From: Bacillota bacterium
GTDB lineage: Bacteria > Bacillota > Bacilli > Lactobacillales > Streptococcaceae
Direction: 5' to 3'
Length of the DNA: 10,818 nucleotides
Assembly (NCBI GenBank): GCA_021781855.1
Contig: JAJXWC010000003.1
Location: forward strand, 18,394 to 29,211
Position numbers and translations under genes: made by a program. Each line of letters opens with the position of its first letter. Position 1 is the stretch's first letter. The notes beneath the pieces are model-generated. The model was not told where the DNA came from and ran no database searches. It saw nothing but the letters and a program-made list of their open reading frames with translations. Below are positions 1 to 5,547 of the stretch, piece after piece.

Positions 1-876
1 AGTGAAGGTCCTGCAGACCTGCATGCCAAAATCGAAGCAGCTATCGCAACATTTGATGCCGAAGATGAAGTACTCATTCTTGCTGATTTGTGGAGCGGTT
101 CTCCATTCAATCAGTCAAGTGCTGTCATGGGCGAACACCCAGACCGCAAAATTGCACTCATCACAGGTCTCAACTTGCCAATGCTGATTCAAGCCTACAC
201 AGAGCGTATGATGGACGCTTCTGCCGGGGTTGAAAAAGTTGTGGCAAACATCATGAAAGAAGCTAAGCAGGGCGTGCGCGTTCTACCAGAAAAGCTTCAA
301 CCAATAGAAGAAGGTGCAGCCGCACCTGTTGCAGTAGCACAAGGTGCAATCCCCGAAGGTACTGTTCTCGGTGACGGTAAGATTAAAATTAATCTTGTCC
401 GTATTGACACTCGTTTGCTTCACGGACAAGTTGCAACTGCTTGGACACCTGATTCAAAAGCTGACCGCGTTATCGTCGTTTCTGACAATGTCGCTAAAGA
501 CACAATGCGTCGCACTTTAATCGAACAAGCAGCTCCTCCAGGAGTACATGCAAACGTTGTTCCAATCCAAAAATTCATTGAAGTAACAAAAGACCCTCGC
601 TTTGGCGAAACACATGCTTTCTTACTCTTTGAAACACCAGAAGATGCTTTAGCCATCGTTGAAGCATGCCCTGGTCTTATCACAAGCATCAATGTCGGTT
701 CTATGGCACATTCCACAGGCAAGACAATGCTTAACAGCGTTCTTTCTGTCAATCAGGAAGATGTCTCTGCTTTTGAAAAAATGCGTGATTTGGGCGTAAC
801 GTTTGACGTTCGTAAAGTTCCAAATGATTCTAAATCTGACTTGTTCGCTTTGATTCAAAAAGCAAACGTTAAATAA
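1..876 (+). CDS. ptnAB: PTS mannose/glucose family IIAB subunit, 5' end missing
   Basis: Cytoplasmic phosphotransfer subunit of the mannose-type PTS. It takes phosphate from HPr on its IIA domain, passes it to IIB, and from there to sugar entering through IIC/IID. The frame is open from base 1, so the protein continues upstream; 291 residues are visible, and a few dozen N-terminal residues, including the IIA active-site His, lie outside. The IIA part shows DLWSGSPFNQSS (fragment residues 30-41). An Ala/Pro/Gly-rich linker follows at about residues 97-122, then IIB, with RIDTRLLHGQVATAW carrying the phosphorylated His at codon 421-423 (fragment residue 141). The gene stops 18 bp before the IIC gene, so the three PTS genes form one operon. 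The family is certain from sequence. Sugar preference (mannose, glucose, glucosamine) is inferred from relatives such as lactococcal PtnAB and streptococcal ManL. Confidence 0.95.
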   Translation, partial: SEGPADLHAKIEAAIATFDAEDEVLILADLWSGSPFNQSSAVMGEHPDRKIALITGLNLPMLIQAYTERMMDASAGVEKVVANIMKEAKQGVRVLPEKLQPIEEGAAAPVAVAQGAIPEGTVLGDGKIKINLVRIDTRLLHGQVATAWTPDSKADRVIVVSDNVAKDTMRRTLIEQAAPPGVHANVVPIQKFIEVTKDPRFGETHAFLLFETPEDALAIVEACPGLITSINVGSMAHSTGKTMLNSVLSVNQEDVSAFEKMRDLGVTFDVRKVPNDSKSDLFALIQKANVK

Positions 877-894
877 TAAAGGAGAAATAATAAA

Positions 895-1698
895 ATGAGT
901 GCTATTTCAGTCATTTTGGTCGTTCTCGTTGCCTTTCTTGCTGGCCTCGAAGGTATCTTGGACCAATGGCAATTCCACCAACCTATTATCGCCTGCTCAT
1001 TGATTGGTCTTGTGACTGGTCATTTGACTGCCGGTATTATTCTTGGTGCTACTGTACAAATGGTTGCCCTCGGCTGGGCTAACATCGGTGCCGCTGTTGC
1101 ACCTGACGCAGCCCTTGCTTCTGTCGCTTCTGCTATCCTGATGGTTCAAGGTGGCAAATTTGACCTTCAAACGATTACAGGTACAATCATGCCTGCTGCT
1201 ATCTTGCTTGCAACCGCAGGTCTTGTACTTACAACGCTTGTTCGTTTCATTTCCGTTGGTTTGATTCACGTTGCTGATGGTTTTGCAGAAAAAGGGTCTT
1301 ATTCAGGTGTTTCCATGATTCACCTCTTTGCGCTCCTTCTTCAAGGTCTGCGTATCGCTATCCCTGCTGCAATTATCCTTGCAGTTCCTGCTGCAACGGT
1401 TCAAAACGCACTTGCTTCAATACCTGACTGGTTGTCACAAGGTCTTGCCGTTGGTGGTGGTATGGTCGTTGTTGTTGGTTATGCAATGGTTATCAACATT
1501 ATGGCAACTGCTGAACTATGGCCATTCTTCTTCCTTGGTTTCGTTCTTGCACCACTTTCATCAATCACTTTGATTGGTATGGGTATTCTTGGTGTTGTCT
1601 TCGCTTTGATTTACCTCGCACTTTCTGAAAAGGGCGGCTCTGCTGGAGCAGCTTCAGGAAGCGGTGACCCAATCGGCGATATTTTGAACGATTATTGA
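895..1698 (+). CDS. ptnC: PTS mannose/glucose family IIC subunit
   Basis: Membrane subunit that, together with IID, forms the sugar channel of the mannose-type PTS. The 267-residue product has the usual family length. It is strongly hydrophobic throughout and shows family-typical stretches such as LAGLEGILDQWQFHQP (residues 15-30), LIGLVTGH (36-43) and GATVQMVALGWANIGAA (51-67), followed by further membrane segments. The C-terminal tail is Gly/Ser-rich and ends GDILNDY. The ATG at 895 is chosen because GGAG lies at 881-884, ten bases upstream. The gene sits between IIAB and IID with short gaps, as expected for a ptn/man operon. Nothing in it looks damaged. Mannose-type IIC/IID pairs are known receptors for class IIa bacteriocins and lactococcin A; whether this one is cannot be read from sequence. 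Confidence 0.95.
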   Translation: MSAISVILVVLVAFLAGLEGILDQWQFHQPIIACSLIGLVTGHLTAGIILGATVQMVALGWANIGAAVAPDAALASVASAILMVQGGKFDLQTITGTIMPAAILLATAGLVLTTLVRFISVGLIHVADGFAEKGSYSGVSMIHLFALLLQGLRIAIPAAIILAVPAATVQNALASIPDWLSQGLAVGGGMVVVVGYAMVINIMATAELWPFFFLGFVLAPLSSITLIGMGILGVVFALIYLALSEKGGSAGAASGSGDPIGDILNDY

Positions 1699-1723
1699 TT
1701 AGGAAAGGAGAGAATAATTTATC

Positions 1724-2809
1724 ATGGAAAATTCAAATAAAAAGTTCAGCCTTTCTAAAAGCGAACGTATTAATGTCGTATGGCGTTCAATGTTCCTCCA
1801 AGGTTCTTGGAACTATGAACGTATGCAAAACTTGGGATTCCTCTACGCTATCCTTCCTGCATTGAGAAAATTCTATCCAGCTGGTTCAGAAGAAGCAAAA
1901 GCTGCCCTGAAACGTCACATGGAATTCTTCAATACTCACCCTTATCCTGCTGCTCCTATCATCGGTGTAACGCTTGCCCTTGAAGAAGAAAAAGCAAATG
2001 GTATCGAAGTTGATGATGCTGCCATCCAAGGTGTCAAAGTCGGTATGATGGGTCCTCTCGCTGGTGTCGGCGACCCTGTCTTCTGGTTTACTGTACGTCC
2101 TATCTTTGGTGCTATCGCCGCTTCTCTTGCTGCTGGTGGTTCTGTTGCTGGTCCTTTGTTCTTCTTCTTTGCATGGAACATCGTGCGTATTGCCTTTTTG
2201 TACTACACTCAAGAGTTGGGTTACAAACAAGGTACTGCAATTACATCTGACTTGGGCGGCGGACTCCTTCAAAAATTAACTAAGGGTGCTTCTATCCTTG
2301 GTATGTTCATTCTTGGTGTCTTGATTCAACGTTGGGTAAGTATTAACTTTACTGGTGTCCATGCAATGCTTCCAAAACAACCTATCGCTGATGGCGGTTA
2401 TGTTGGTCAATGGATTTCAAATGCACACAACATCGGTACTGCAGCTAGTCCAATTTGGGCAGGTACAGATACTTCACAAATCGTAGCCGCTGGTACTTCT
2501 GGCGCTCACTACGTGACACTTGCTAATCTCGGCAGCAATATCCATCTTGATGGTTCTACATTGTCTAACATTCTTGGTCAGTTTAACGGCTTGGCTGCTA
2601 CTGCTGGTAATGCTGGTGGTCTCAATGCTTATGCACAAAAATCACTTTCTGATGTATTTAACTCATTGATTCCTGGATTTGTGGCTCTCCTCTTGACTTT
2701 CCTTGTTCTCTGGATTCTCCGTAAATGGAAAAACCGTAATGCTCCACTTGTTATCATTATTGGTTTGTTCGTCTTCGGTATCTTACTTCACGTTGTAGGT
2801 CTTGCCTAA
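1724..2809 (+). CDS. ptnD: PTS mannose/glucose family IID subunit with enlarged loop
   Basis: Second membrane subunit of the mannose-type permease, partner of IIC. The N-terminal half is typical: WRSMFLQGSWNYERMQNLGF (residues 20-39), THPYPAAPIIGVTLALEEE (71-89) and GVKVGMMGPLAGVGDPVFWF (103-122). Membrane segments follow to about residue 204. The C-terminus carries paired membrane segments at about 314-332 and 341-360. At 361 residues it is longer than the roughly 270-305 I expect for the family; the excess lies in residues about 205-312, a hydrophilic Gly/Ala/Ser/Asn/Thr-rich stretch between membrane parts that by family topology faces outward. The frame is uninterrupted and I see no internal tandem repeat. 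The start at 1724 follows AAAGGAG at 1704-1710, a slightly long 13-base spacing. A strong terminator comes 16 bp after the stop. Function is sure; the role of the added loop is unknown. Confidence 0.93.
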   Translation: MENSNKKFSLSKSERINVVWRSMFLQGSWNYERMQNLGFLYAILPALRKFYPAGSEEAKAALKRHMEFFNTHPYPAAPIIGVTLALEEEKANGIEVDDAAIQGVKVGMMGPLAGVGDPVFWFTVRPIFGAIAASLAAGGSVAGPLFFFFAWNIVRIAFLYYTQELGYKQGTAITSDLGGGLLQKLTKGASILGMFILGVLIQRWVSINFTGVHAMLPKQPIADGGYVGQWISNAHNIGTAASPIWAGTDTSQIVAAGTSGAHYVTLANLGSNIHLDGSTLSNILGQFNGLAATAGNAGGLNAYAQKSLSDVFNSLIPGFVALLLTFLVLWILRKWKNRNAPLVIIIGLFVFGILLHVVGLA

Positions 2810-2825
2810 GTTGAGCTCCTTAGTG

Positions 2826-2850
2826 AAAGTCGTCTTCGGACGGCTTTTAT
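2826..2850 (+). terminator. Rho-independent terminator of the PTS operon
   Basis: A 9-bp stem (2826-2834 with 2839-2847, one G-U pair) closes on a C-UUCG-G tetraloop and runs into TTTTATTAT. It lies directly after the IID stop codon and separates the PTS operon from the DUF956 gene, which has its own promoter. Confidence 0.9.
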
Positions 2851-2861
2851 TATATGTGACA

Positions 2862-2890
2862 TTGAGAAAAAAGTGTGTTTGTGATATACT
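2862..2890 (+). promoter_or_regulatory. Sigma-A type promoter for the first DUF956 gene
   Basis: TTGAGA (2862-2867) and TATACT (2885-2890) are separated by 17 bp, with an extended -10 TG at 2882-2883. Transcription would start near 2897, about 30 bases before the GTG start. This makes the DUF956 gene a separate unit from the PTS operon whose terminator sits just upstream. Confidence 0.75.
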
Positions 2891-2925
2891 TGTGAAAGTA
2901 ATTTGTTAATGAATGGAGTGAAAAA

Positions 2926-3324
2926 GTGGTTCAATCACTGAATACTAAGGTAGATTATACGGGCAAAGCTATTTTCTATCTGGGCTTTGCACAGTATGGG
3001 GATATTATGATTGGGGACAAGGCATTTGAATTTTTTGATGAACGTTCAGCTGAGCGAAATTCACAATTTCCTTGGCCTTCAATTTTGCGAGTTGAAGGAA
3101 CGGTAAGCCGAGGGAAAAATCCGCATGTGGGAAAAGATTTTGCAATCGTGTTGAGGAACGGCAAAAAAGTTCGTTTCAGCAGTCACGAAACAGGTAAGGT
3201 TTTAAAACTGATGCGCGAATATTTAGGTAACGAAAAAGTCGTCAAAGCTCCTAATTTCTTTACGGCGATTAAAACCTTGCGTCTCCGTAATTTCACCAAT
3301 ATCTTTCGTAAAAACAAAAAATAA
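2926..3324 (+). CDS. DUF956 family protein (ManO-like), copy 1
   Basis: A small soluble protein of 132 residues. The pattern LNTKVDYTGKA (5-15), YGDIMIGDKAFEFF (24-37), FPW (48-50), DFAIVLRNGKKVRF (71-84) and REYLGNEKVV (97-106) matches my memory of the DUF956 family, which sits next to mannose PTS operons in streptococci and relatives and is often labelled ManO, putative regulator of the mannose operon. The biochemical role is not established as far as I know. The alternating beta-strand pattern is compatible with a small PH-like barrel, which is only a guess. The start is GTG at 2926, with GGAG at 2915-2918. The C-terminus is basic (KTLRLRNFTNIFRKNKK). It has its own promoter, converges on a YitT-type gene, and shares a terminator with it. 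A second, diverged copy lies at 4076-4438. Confidence 0.85.
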   Translation: MVQSLNTKVDYTGKAIFYLGFAQYGDIMIGDKAFEFFDERSAERNSQFPWPSILRVEGTVSRGKNPHVGKDFAIVLRNGKKVRFSSHETGKVLKLMREYLGNEKVVKAPNFFTAIKTLRLRNFTNIFRKNKK

Positions 3325-3350
3325 TCTGTAAGTTCACTTACAGATTTTTT
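3323..3350. terminator. Bidirectional terminator between DUF956-1 and YitT-1
   Basis: AATCTGTAAG (3323-3332) pairs perfectly with CTTACAGATT (3337-3346) around a four-base loop. On the + strand a run of T follows; on the - strand the A-rich stretch before the stem also reads as a T-run. It starts on the stop codon of the + gene and ends at the stop codon of the - gene, so it serves both. Confidence 0.9.
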
Positions 3351-4006
3351 TATTTTCTCAGGATAGATGGCGTCAGAGATTTAAGCACTTTTTTACGGTA
3401 TTCCTTTCTCCCAATAAGTCGGGTAACTTTACTGAAAATGAAGCAAGAAAGCAGCGTCACTGCAAAATTAGGAAAGGCAAGATAAGTAACTAGCGAGAGC
3501 AACATGACCACAATATCAATGCCAAACAGCACTCTATCAATTGGAAAACGCCACTGATTTTCCATAACCCTACTTAAAAGAAGCGAGCCGCCGAATGTTC
3601 CTTCAGAAATGACAACAAGCCCTGCACCAATTCCCGATAATATACCATCAAAGATTCCTGCCCAAATCATTTGATTAAAAGTAAAACCGTGAACTCCTAA
3701 CGCTTCAAAAATGAGCATCCAAATACTCATTGCAGCGGCTCCAGGCAAACTTAACAAAAGCTCACGACGCGTTAATAGTCTCCATCCGAAAAGAAACAGA
3801 GGAACGTTCACAACAAAAAACGTGAGTGCAGGATTGATATTAAAAACAAAATTGACAAAGACAGAAAATCCAGCAATCCCATTACTGGCAAGCGCATTGG
3901 GAATAACAAATAAACGAACAGAAAGAATATAAAATCCGACCCCAAGAATGAGAATAAGCAGGTCTTTGATAAATTTGGCATCAATTTTTACACCGATAAT
4001 TTGCAT
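3350..4006 (-). CDS. YitT-type (DUF161) membrane protein, copy 1
   Basis: A 218-residue integral membrane protein with about five or six hydrophobic segments. Family marks are an N-terminal membrane helix with LGVGFYILSVRLFVIPNALA (21-40), SNGIAGFSVFVNFVFNINPA (41-60), the RRELLLS turn (79-85), DGILSGIGAGLV (120-131) and EGTFGGSLLLSRVM (135-148), which correspond to the YitT/DUF161 core. Full-length YitT proteins of about 280-290 residues carry a C-terminal DUF2179 domain; it is absent here and the protein ends in a short basic tail. The substrate or function of the family is not known to me. The ATG at 4004-4006 is supported by AGGAG on the - strand at 4012-4016. It is divergent from DUF956-2 (69 bp apart) and convergent with DUF956-1. 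It is about 66 percent identical by hand count to the second copy at 4451-5098. Confidence 0.85.
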   Translation of the reverse strand: MQIIGVKIDAKFIKDLLILILGVGFYILSVRLFVIPNALASNGIAGFSVFVNFVFNINPALTFFVVNVPLFLFGWRLLTRRELLLSLPGAAAMSIWMLIFEALGVHGFTFNQMIWAGIFDGILSGIGAGLVVISEGTFGGSLLLSRVMENQWRFPIDRVLFGIDIVVMLLSLVTYLAFPNFAVTLLSCFIFSKVTRLIGRKEYRKKVLKSLTPSILRK

Positions 4007-4033
4007 GAGGACTCCTTTTTGTAATCGTTTTTA

Positions 4034-4042
4034 TGTTATAAT
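4034..4042 (+). promoter_or_regulatory. Extended -10 promoter for the second DUF956 gene
   Basis: TGTTATAAT at 4034-4042 is a consensus extended -10 box (TGnTATAAT). No good -35 hexamer lies 16-18 bp upstream. It sits in the 69-bp divergent gap, 33 bases before the ATG at 4076. The same AT-rich gap must also hold the promoter of the - strand YitT-1 gene, which I could not place with confidence. Confidence 0.65.
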
Positions 4043-4075
4043 AGTAAAAAATAAGCAGATAGGAATTTTGGAAAA

Positions 4076-4438
4076 ATGACTAAAACTCTGAATACACAAA
4101 TTAATTTGGAAGCAAAAGCTGCCATTTTTACTGGTGCAATGGTTGAGGGAACGATTTTATTGGGAGATTTGGGGGTTGAATTCCACTATAAAAATCCGCG
4201 TATGGGGAAAGATTTGTTCTATCCGTGGAATCAGATTCGCCAAGCCGTTGCGAGTGTCTCACCTTTAGGTAAAATCGGGCAGCAGTTTTCACTTGTGATT
4301 ACCGCCCAGAATGATGTCCACTTTGTTGCTAAAAATTCTGGTGCGATTTTAAAAGAAATTTCTGAGCATATTGGTAAAGAAAATGTTGTACGTTCTAAAA
4401 GTTTATTAGACCTTTTCACACGTCCTTTCAAGAACTGA
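4076..4438 (+). CDS. DUF956 family protein (ManO-like), copy 2, diverged
   Basis: A 120-residue soluble protein that aligns end to end with copy 1 at 2926-3324. It keeps LNT (5-7), KAAIFTG (14-20), the GT(I/L)LLGD turn, PW (49-50), a central beta-rich region, and HIGKENVV near the C-terminus. Identity by eye is only about a quarter to a third, and the region that reads DKAFEFF in copy 1 is DLGVEFH here, so it may have taken on a different partner. It lacks the long basic tail of copy 1. The start is the ATG at 4076, with AGGA at 4061-4064. Its stop codon is 12 bp from the stop of the opposing YitT-2 gene, with no clear terminator between. The DUF956 assignment rests on the similarity to copy 1 and to remembered family patterns. 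Confidence 0.78.
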   Translation: MTKTLNTQINLEAKAAIFTGAMVEGTILLGDLGVEFHYKNPRMGKDLFYPWNQIRQAVASVSPLGKIGQQFSLVITAQNDVHFVAKNSGAILKEISEHIGKENVVRSKSLLDLFTRPFKN

Positions 4439-4450
4439 GTATACGCTCGC

Positions 4451-5098
4451 TCAACTGAAAATATTGACTTTAGAAAGTATTTTTTGTCTATAAGTTTTTC
4501 TCCCGATAAAACGGGTTACCTTACTGAAAATGAAACACGAAAGCAGTGTAACAGCAAAATTCGGCAAGGCAAGGTAGGTTAAAAGTGACAGCAGCATGAC
4601 AATAAGGTCAATCACAAATAGAGCACGGTCAATCGGCATTTTTGTGTGCTTTTCCATAATCCGACTGAACATAAGTGAGCCGCCAATGGTACCTCTGGAA
4701 ACAACTGCCAAACCAACGCCTAAGCCTGAGAGAATCCCATCGCTAATCCCCGCGAAAATCAAGTGATTGTACACAATACCTGGAATCGCTAATGACTCAA
4801 AAAGCATGAGCCAAAGCGTCATTGCACTTGCCCCAGCGATACTCAAAAGAAGTTCTCGGCGACCGAGAAATTTAGCTCCAAAAATGAAAAGAGGAATGTT
4901 TACAGCAACAACTGTGAGTGCTGGACTGATATTGAACACGAAATTCATGAAAACAGATAAGCCGGCTATTCCATTACTCGCAAGCGCATTGGGAATGACA
5001 AAAACTTTAACGGAAAGCGCATATAATCCGACACCTAAAAGGAGAATGAGAAGGTCAATAAAAAATCGTTGGTCTAGTCTTACTTTAAAAAGTGCCAT
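4451..5098 (-). CDS. YitT-type (DUF161) membrane protein, copy 2
   Basis: A 215-residue multi-pass membrane protein and paralogue of the gene at 3350-4006. The shared blocks are FVIPNALASNGIAG (33-46), RRELLLS (80-86), DGILSG (120-125), RGTIGGSL (135-142) and FAVTLLSCFIFSKVTR (181-196). It also lacks the DUF2179 domain of full-length YitT proteins. The start at 5096-5098 has only a weak ribosome binding site (GCGAG on the - strand about 6 bases upstream), unlike copy 1. Two small inverted repeats lie upstream in its probable leader (5134-5184). Differences between copies cluster in residues 91-120, a candidate region for altered specificity. Function is unknown. Confidence 0.85.
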   Translation of the reverse strand: MALFKVRLDQRFFIDLLILLLGVGLYALSVKVFVIPNALASNGIAGLSVFMNFVFNISPALTVVAVNIPLFIFGAKFLGRRELLLSIAGASAMTLWLMLFESLAIPGIVYNHLIFAGISDGILSGLGVGLAVVSRGTIGGSLMFSRIMEKHTKMPIDRALFVIDLIVMLLSLLTYLALPNFAVTLLSCFIFSKVTRFIGRKTYRQKILSKVNIFS

Positions 5099-5133
5099 TT
5101 TACTCGCTTTCTACTTTTTTATCTTGAAATAAG

Positions 5134-5184
5134 CTCGAAAATTATGGTTTTTCGAGTTTTCTTTGATTTGACGAAGTTGTCAAA
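5134..5184. repeat. Two adjacent small inverted repeats in an AT-rich gap
   Basis: CTCGAAAA (5134-5141) pairs with TTTTCGAG (5149-5156) and is followed on the + strand by TTTTCTTT. TTTGAC (5167-5172) pairs with GTCAAA (5179-5184) and is followed by a T-run. Both look terminator-like on the + strand, but no + gene precedes them. They may block antisense transcription, or be operator or leader elements of the YitT-2 gene. The rest of 5099-5260 is AT-rich with no gene that I can see. Confidence 0.45.
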
Positions 5185-5260
5185 AATTTTTTCTAAAATT
5201 TTACTTATAATATTATGATAACATTTTAATGATAAATTTCTAAATGATATGGAAAAATCT

Positions 5261-5289
5261 TTGACAAGAAGCTGCCGACATGATAAAAT
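5261..5289 (+). promoter_or_regulatory. Promoter of the serS T-box leader
   Basis: A consensus TTGACA (5261-5266) and TAAAAT (5284-5289, one mismatch to TATAAT) are spaced by 17 bp, with an extended -10 TG at 5281-5282. Transcription would start near 5296, exactly where the T-box Stem I begins. Confidence 0.85.
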
Positions 5290-5295
5290 ATTGCT

Positions 5296-5530
5296 AGAAG
5301 CTGGTCTTGTTTTAGTTTTTTAGAGAGTTTGTGGTTGGTGAAAACAGGCAAAATAGACAATGACTTTCTACTTCTTTGATTATTTTTTCGTGAAAACGAA
5401 GACGTGAAACTCGCGTTATGAGTACTAGAGTTCTGTTTTGTTTTTGACAGTTTGGTCAAGCAACAGAAAATTTAGGTGGAACCGTGCTTATGCGCCCTAA
5501 TTCTTTACGGAGAATTAGGGCTTTTTATTT
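5296..5530 (+). ncRNA. T-box riboswitch leader, serine specific
   Basis: A leader that senses uncharged tRNA-Ser and lets transcription read into serS when serine charging is low. Visible parts, in order: lower Stem I AGAAG (5296-5300) with CTTCT (5371-5375); middle stem GTCT...TTTT (5304-5313) with AAAATAGAC (5350-5358); the AG bulge AGAGAG (5322-5327); the distal GGTTGGTG (5333-5340); and the likely specifier TCT (Ser) at 5367-5369, followed by A just before the lower stem. A further hairpin pairs AACTC (5408-5412) with GAGTT (5428-5432). The T-box motif AGGTGGAACCGTGC is at 5474-5487, then the terminator. The bulge reads UGGA; base pairing to the G73 discriminator usual in bacterial tRNA-Ser would favour C or U at the fourth position. 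Identity as a T-box is firm; the specifier register is inferred from stem pairing and the downstream gene. Confidence 0.88.
5494..5529 (+). terminator. T-box attenuator terminator
   Basis: GCCCTAATTCT (5494-5504) pairs perfectly over 11 bp with AGAATTAGGGC (5511-5521) around TTACGG, followed by TTTTTATTT. The T-box motif just upstream can pair with the 5' arm to form the competing antiterminator. Confidence 0.92.
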
Positions 5531-5547
5531 ATATTTGGAGGAAAAAA

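Larger units (their letters stand above)
2926..5098. repeat. Tandem duplication of a DUF956/YitT gene pair
   Basis: The order DUF956 (+) then YitT (-) occurs twice in a row with the same convergent arrangement. One pair is 2926-4006 and the other 4076-5098. Similarity is clear at the protein level but not at the DNA level, so the duplication is old or one pair was acquired from a relative. The YitT copies are much better conserved than the DUF956 copies. Confidence 0.8.

Noticed and set aside
1886..2272. A 128-codon - strand frame opposite the IID gene
   Set aside because: It is a shadow of a strongly conserved + gene, with a low-complexity product and no start signals.
5226..5459. A 77-codon frame on the - strand over the T-box leader
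   Set aside because: It is composition-driven, lies opposite a structured RNA, and resembles no family.
5476..5547. N-terminal extension of the serS frame from a GTG in the T-box
   Set aside because: It runs through the T-box motif and terminator. ATG 5548 has a perfect GGAGG and gives the normal SerRS N-terminus.
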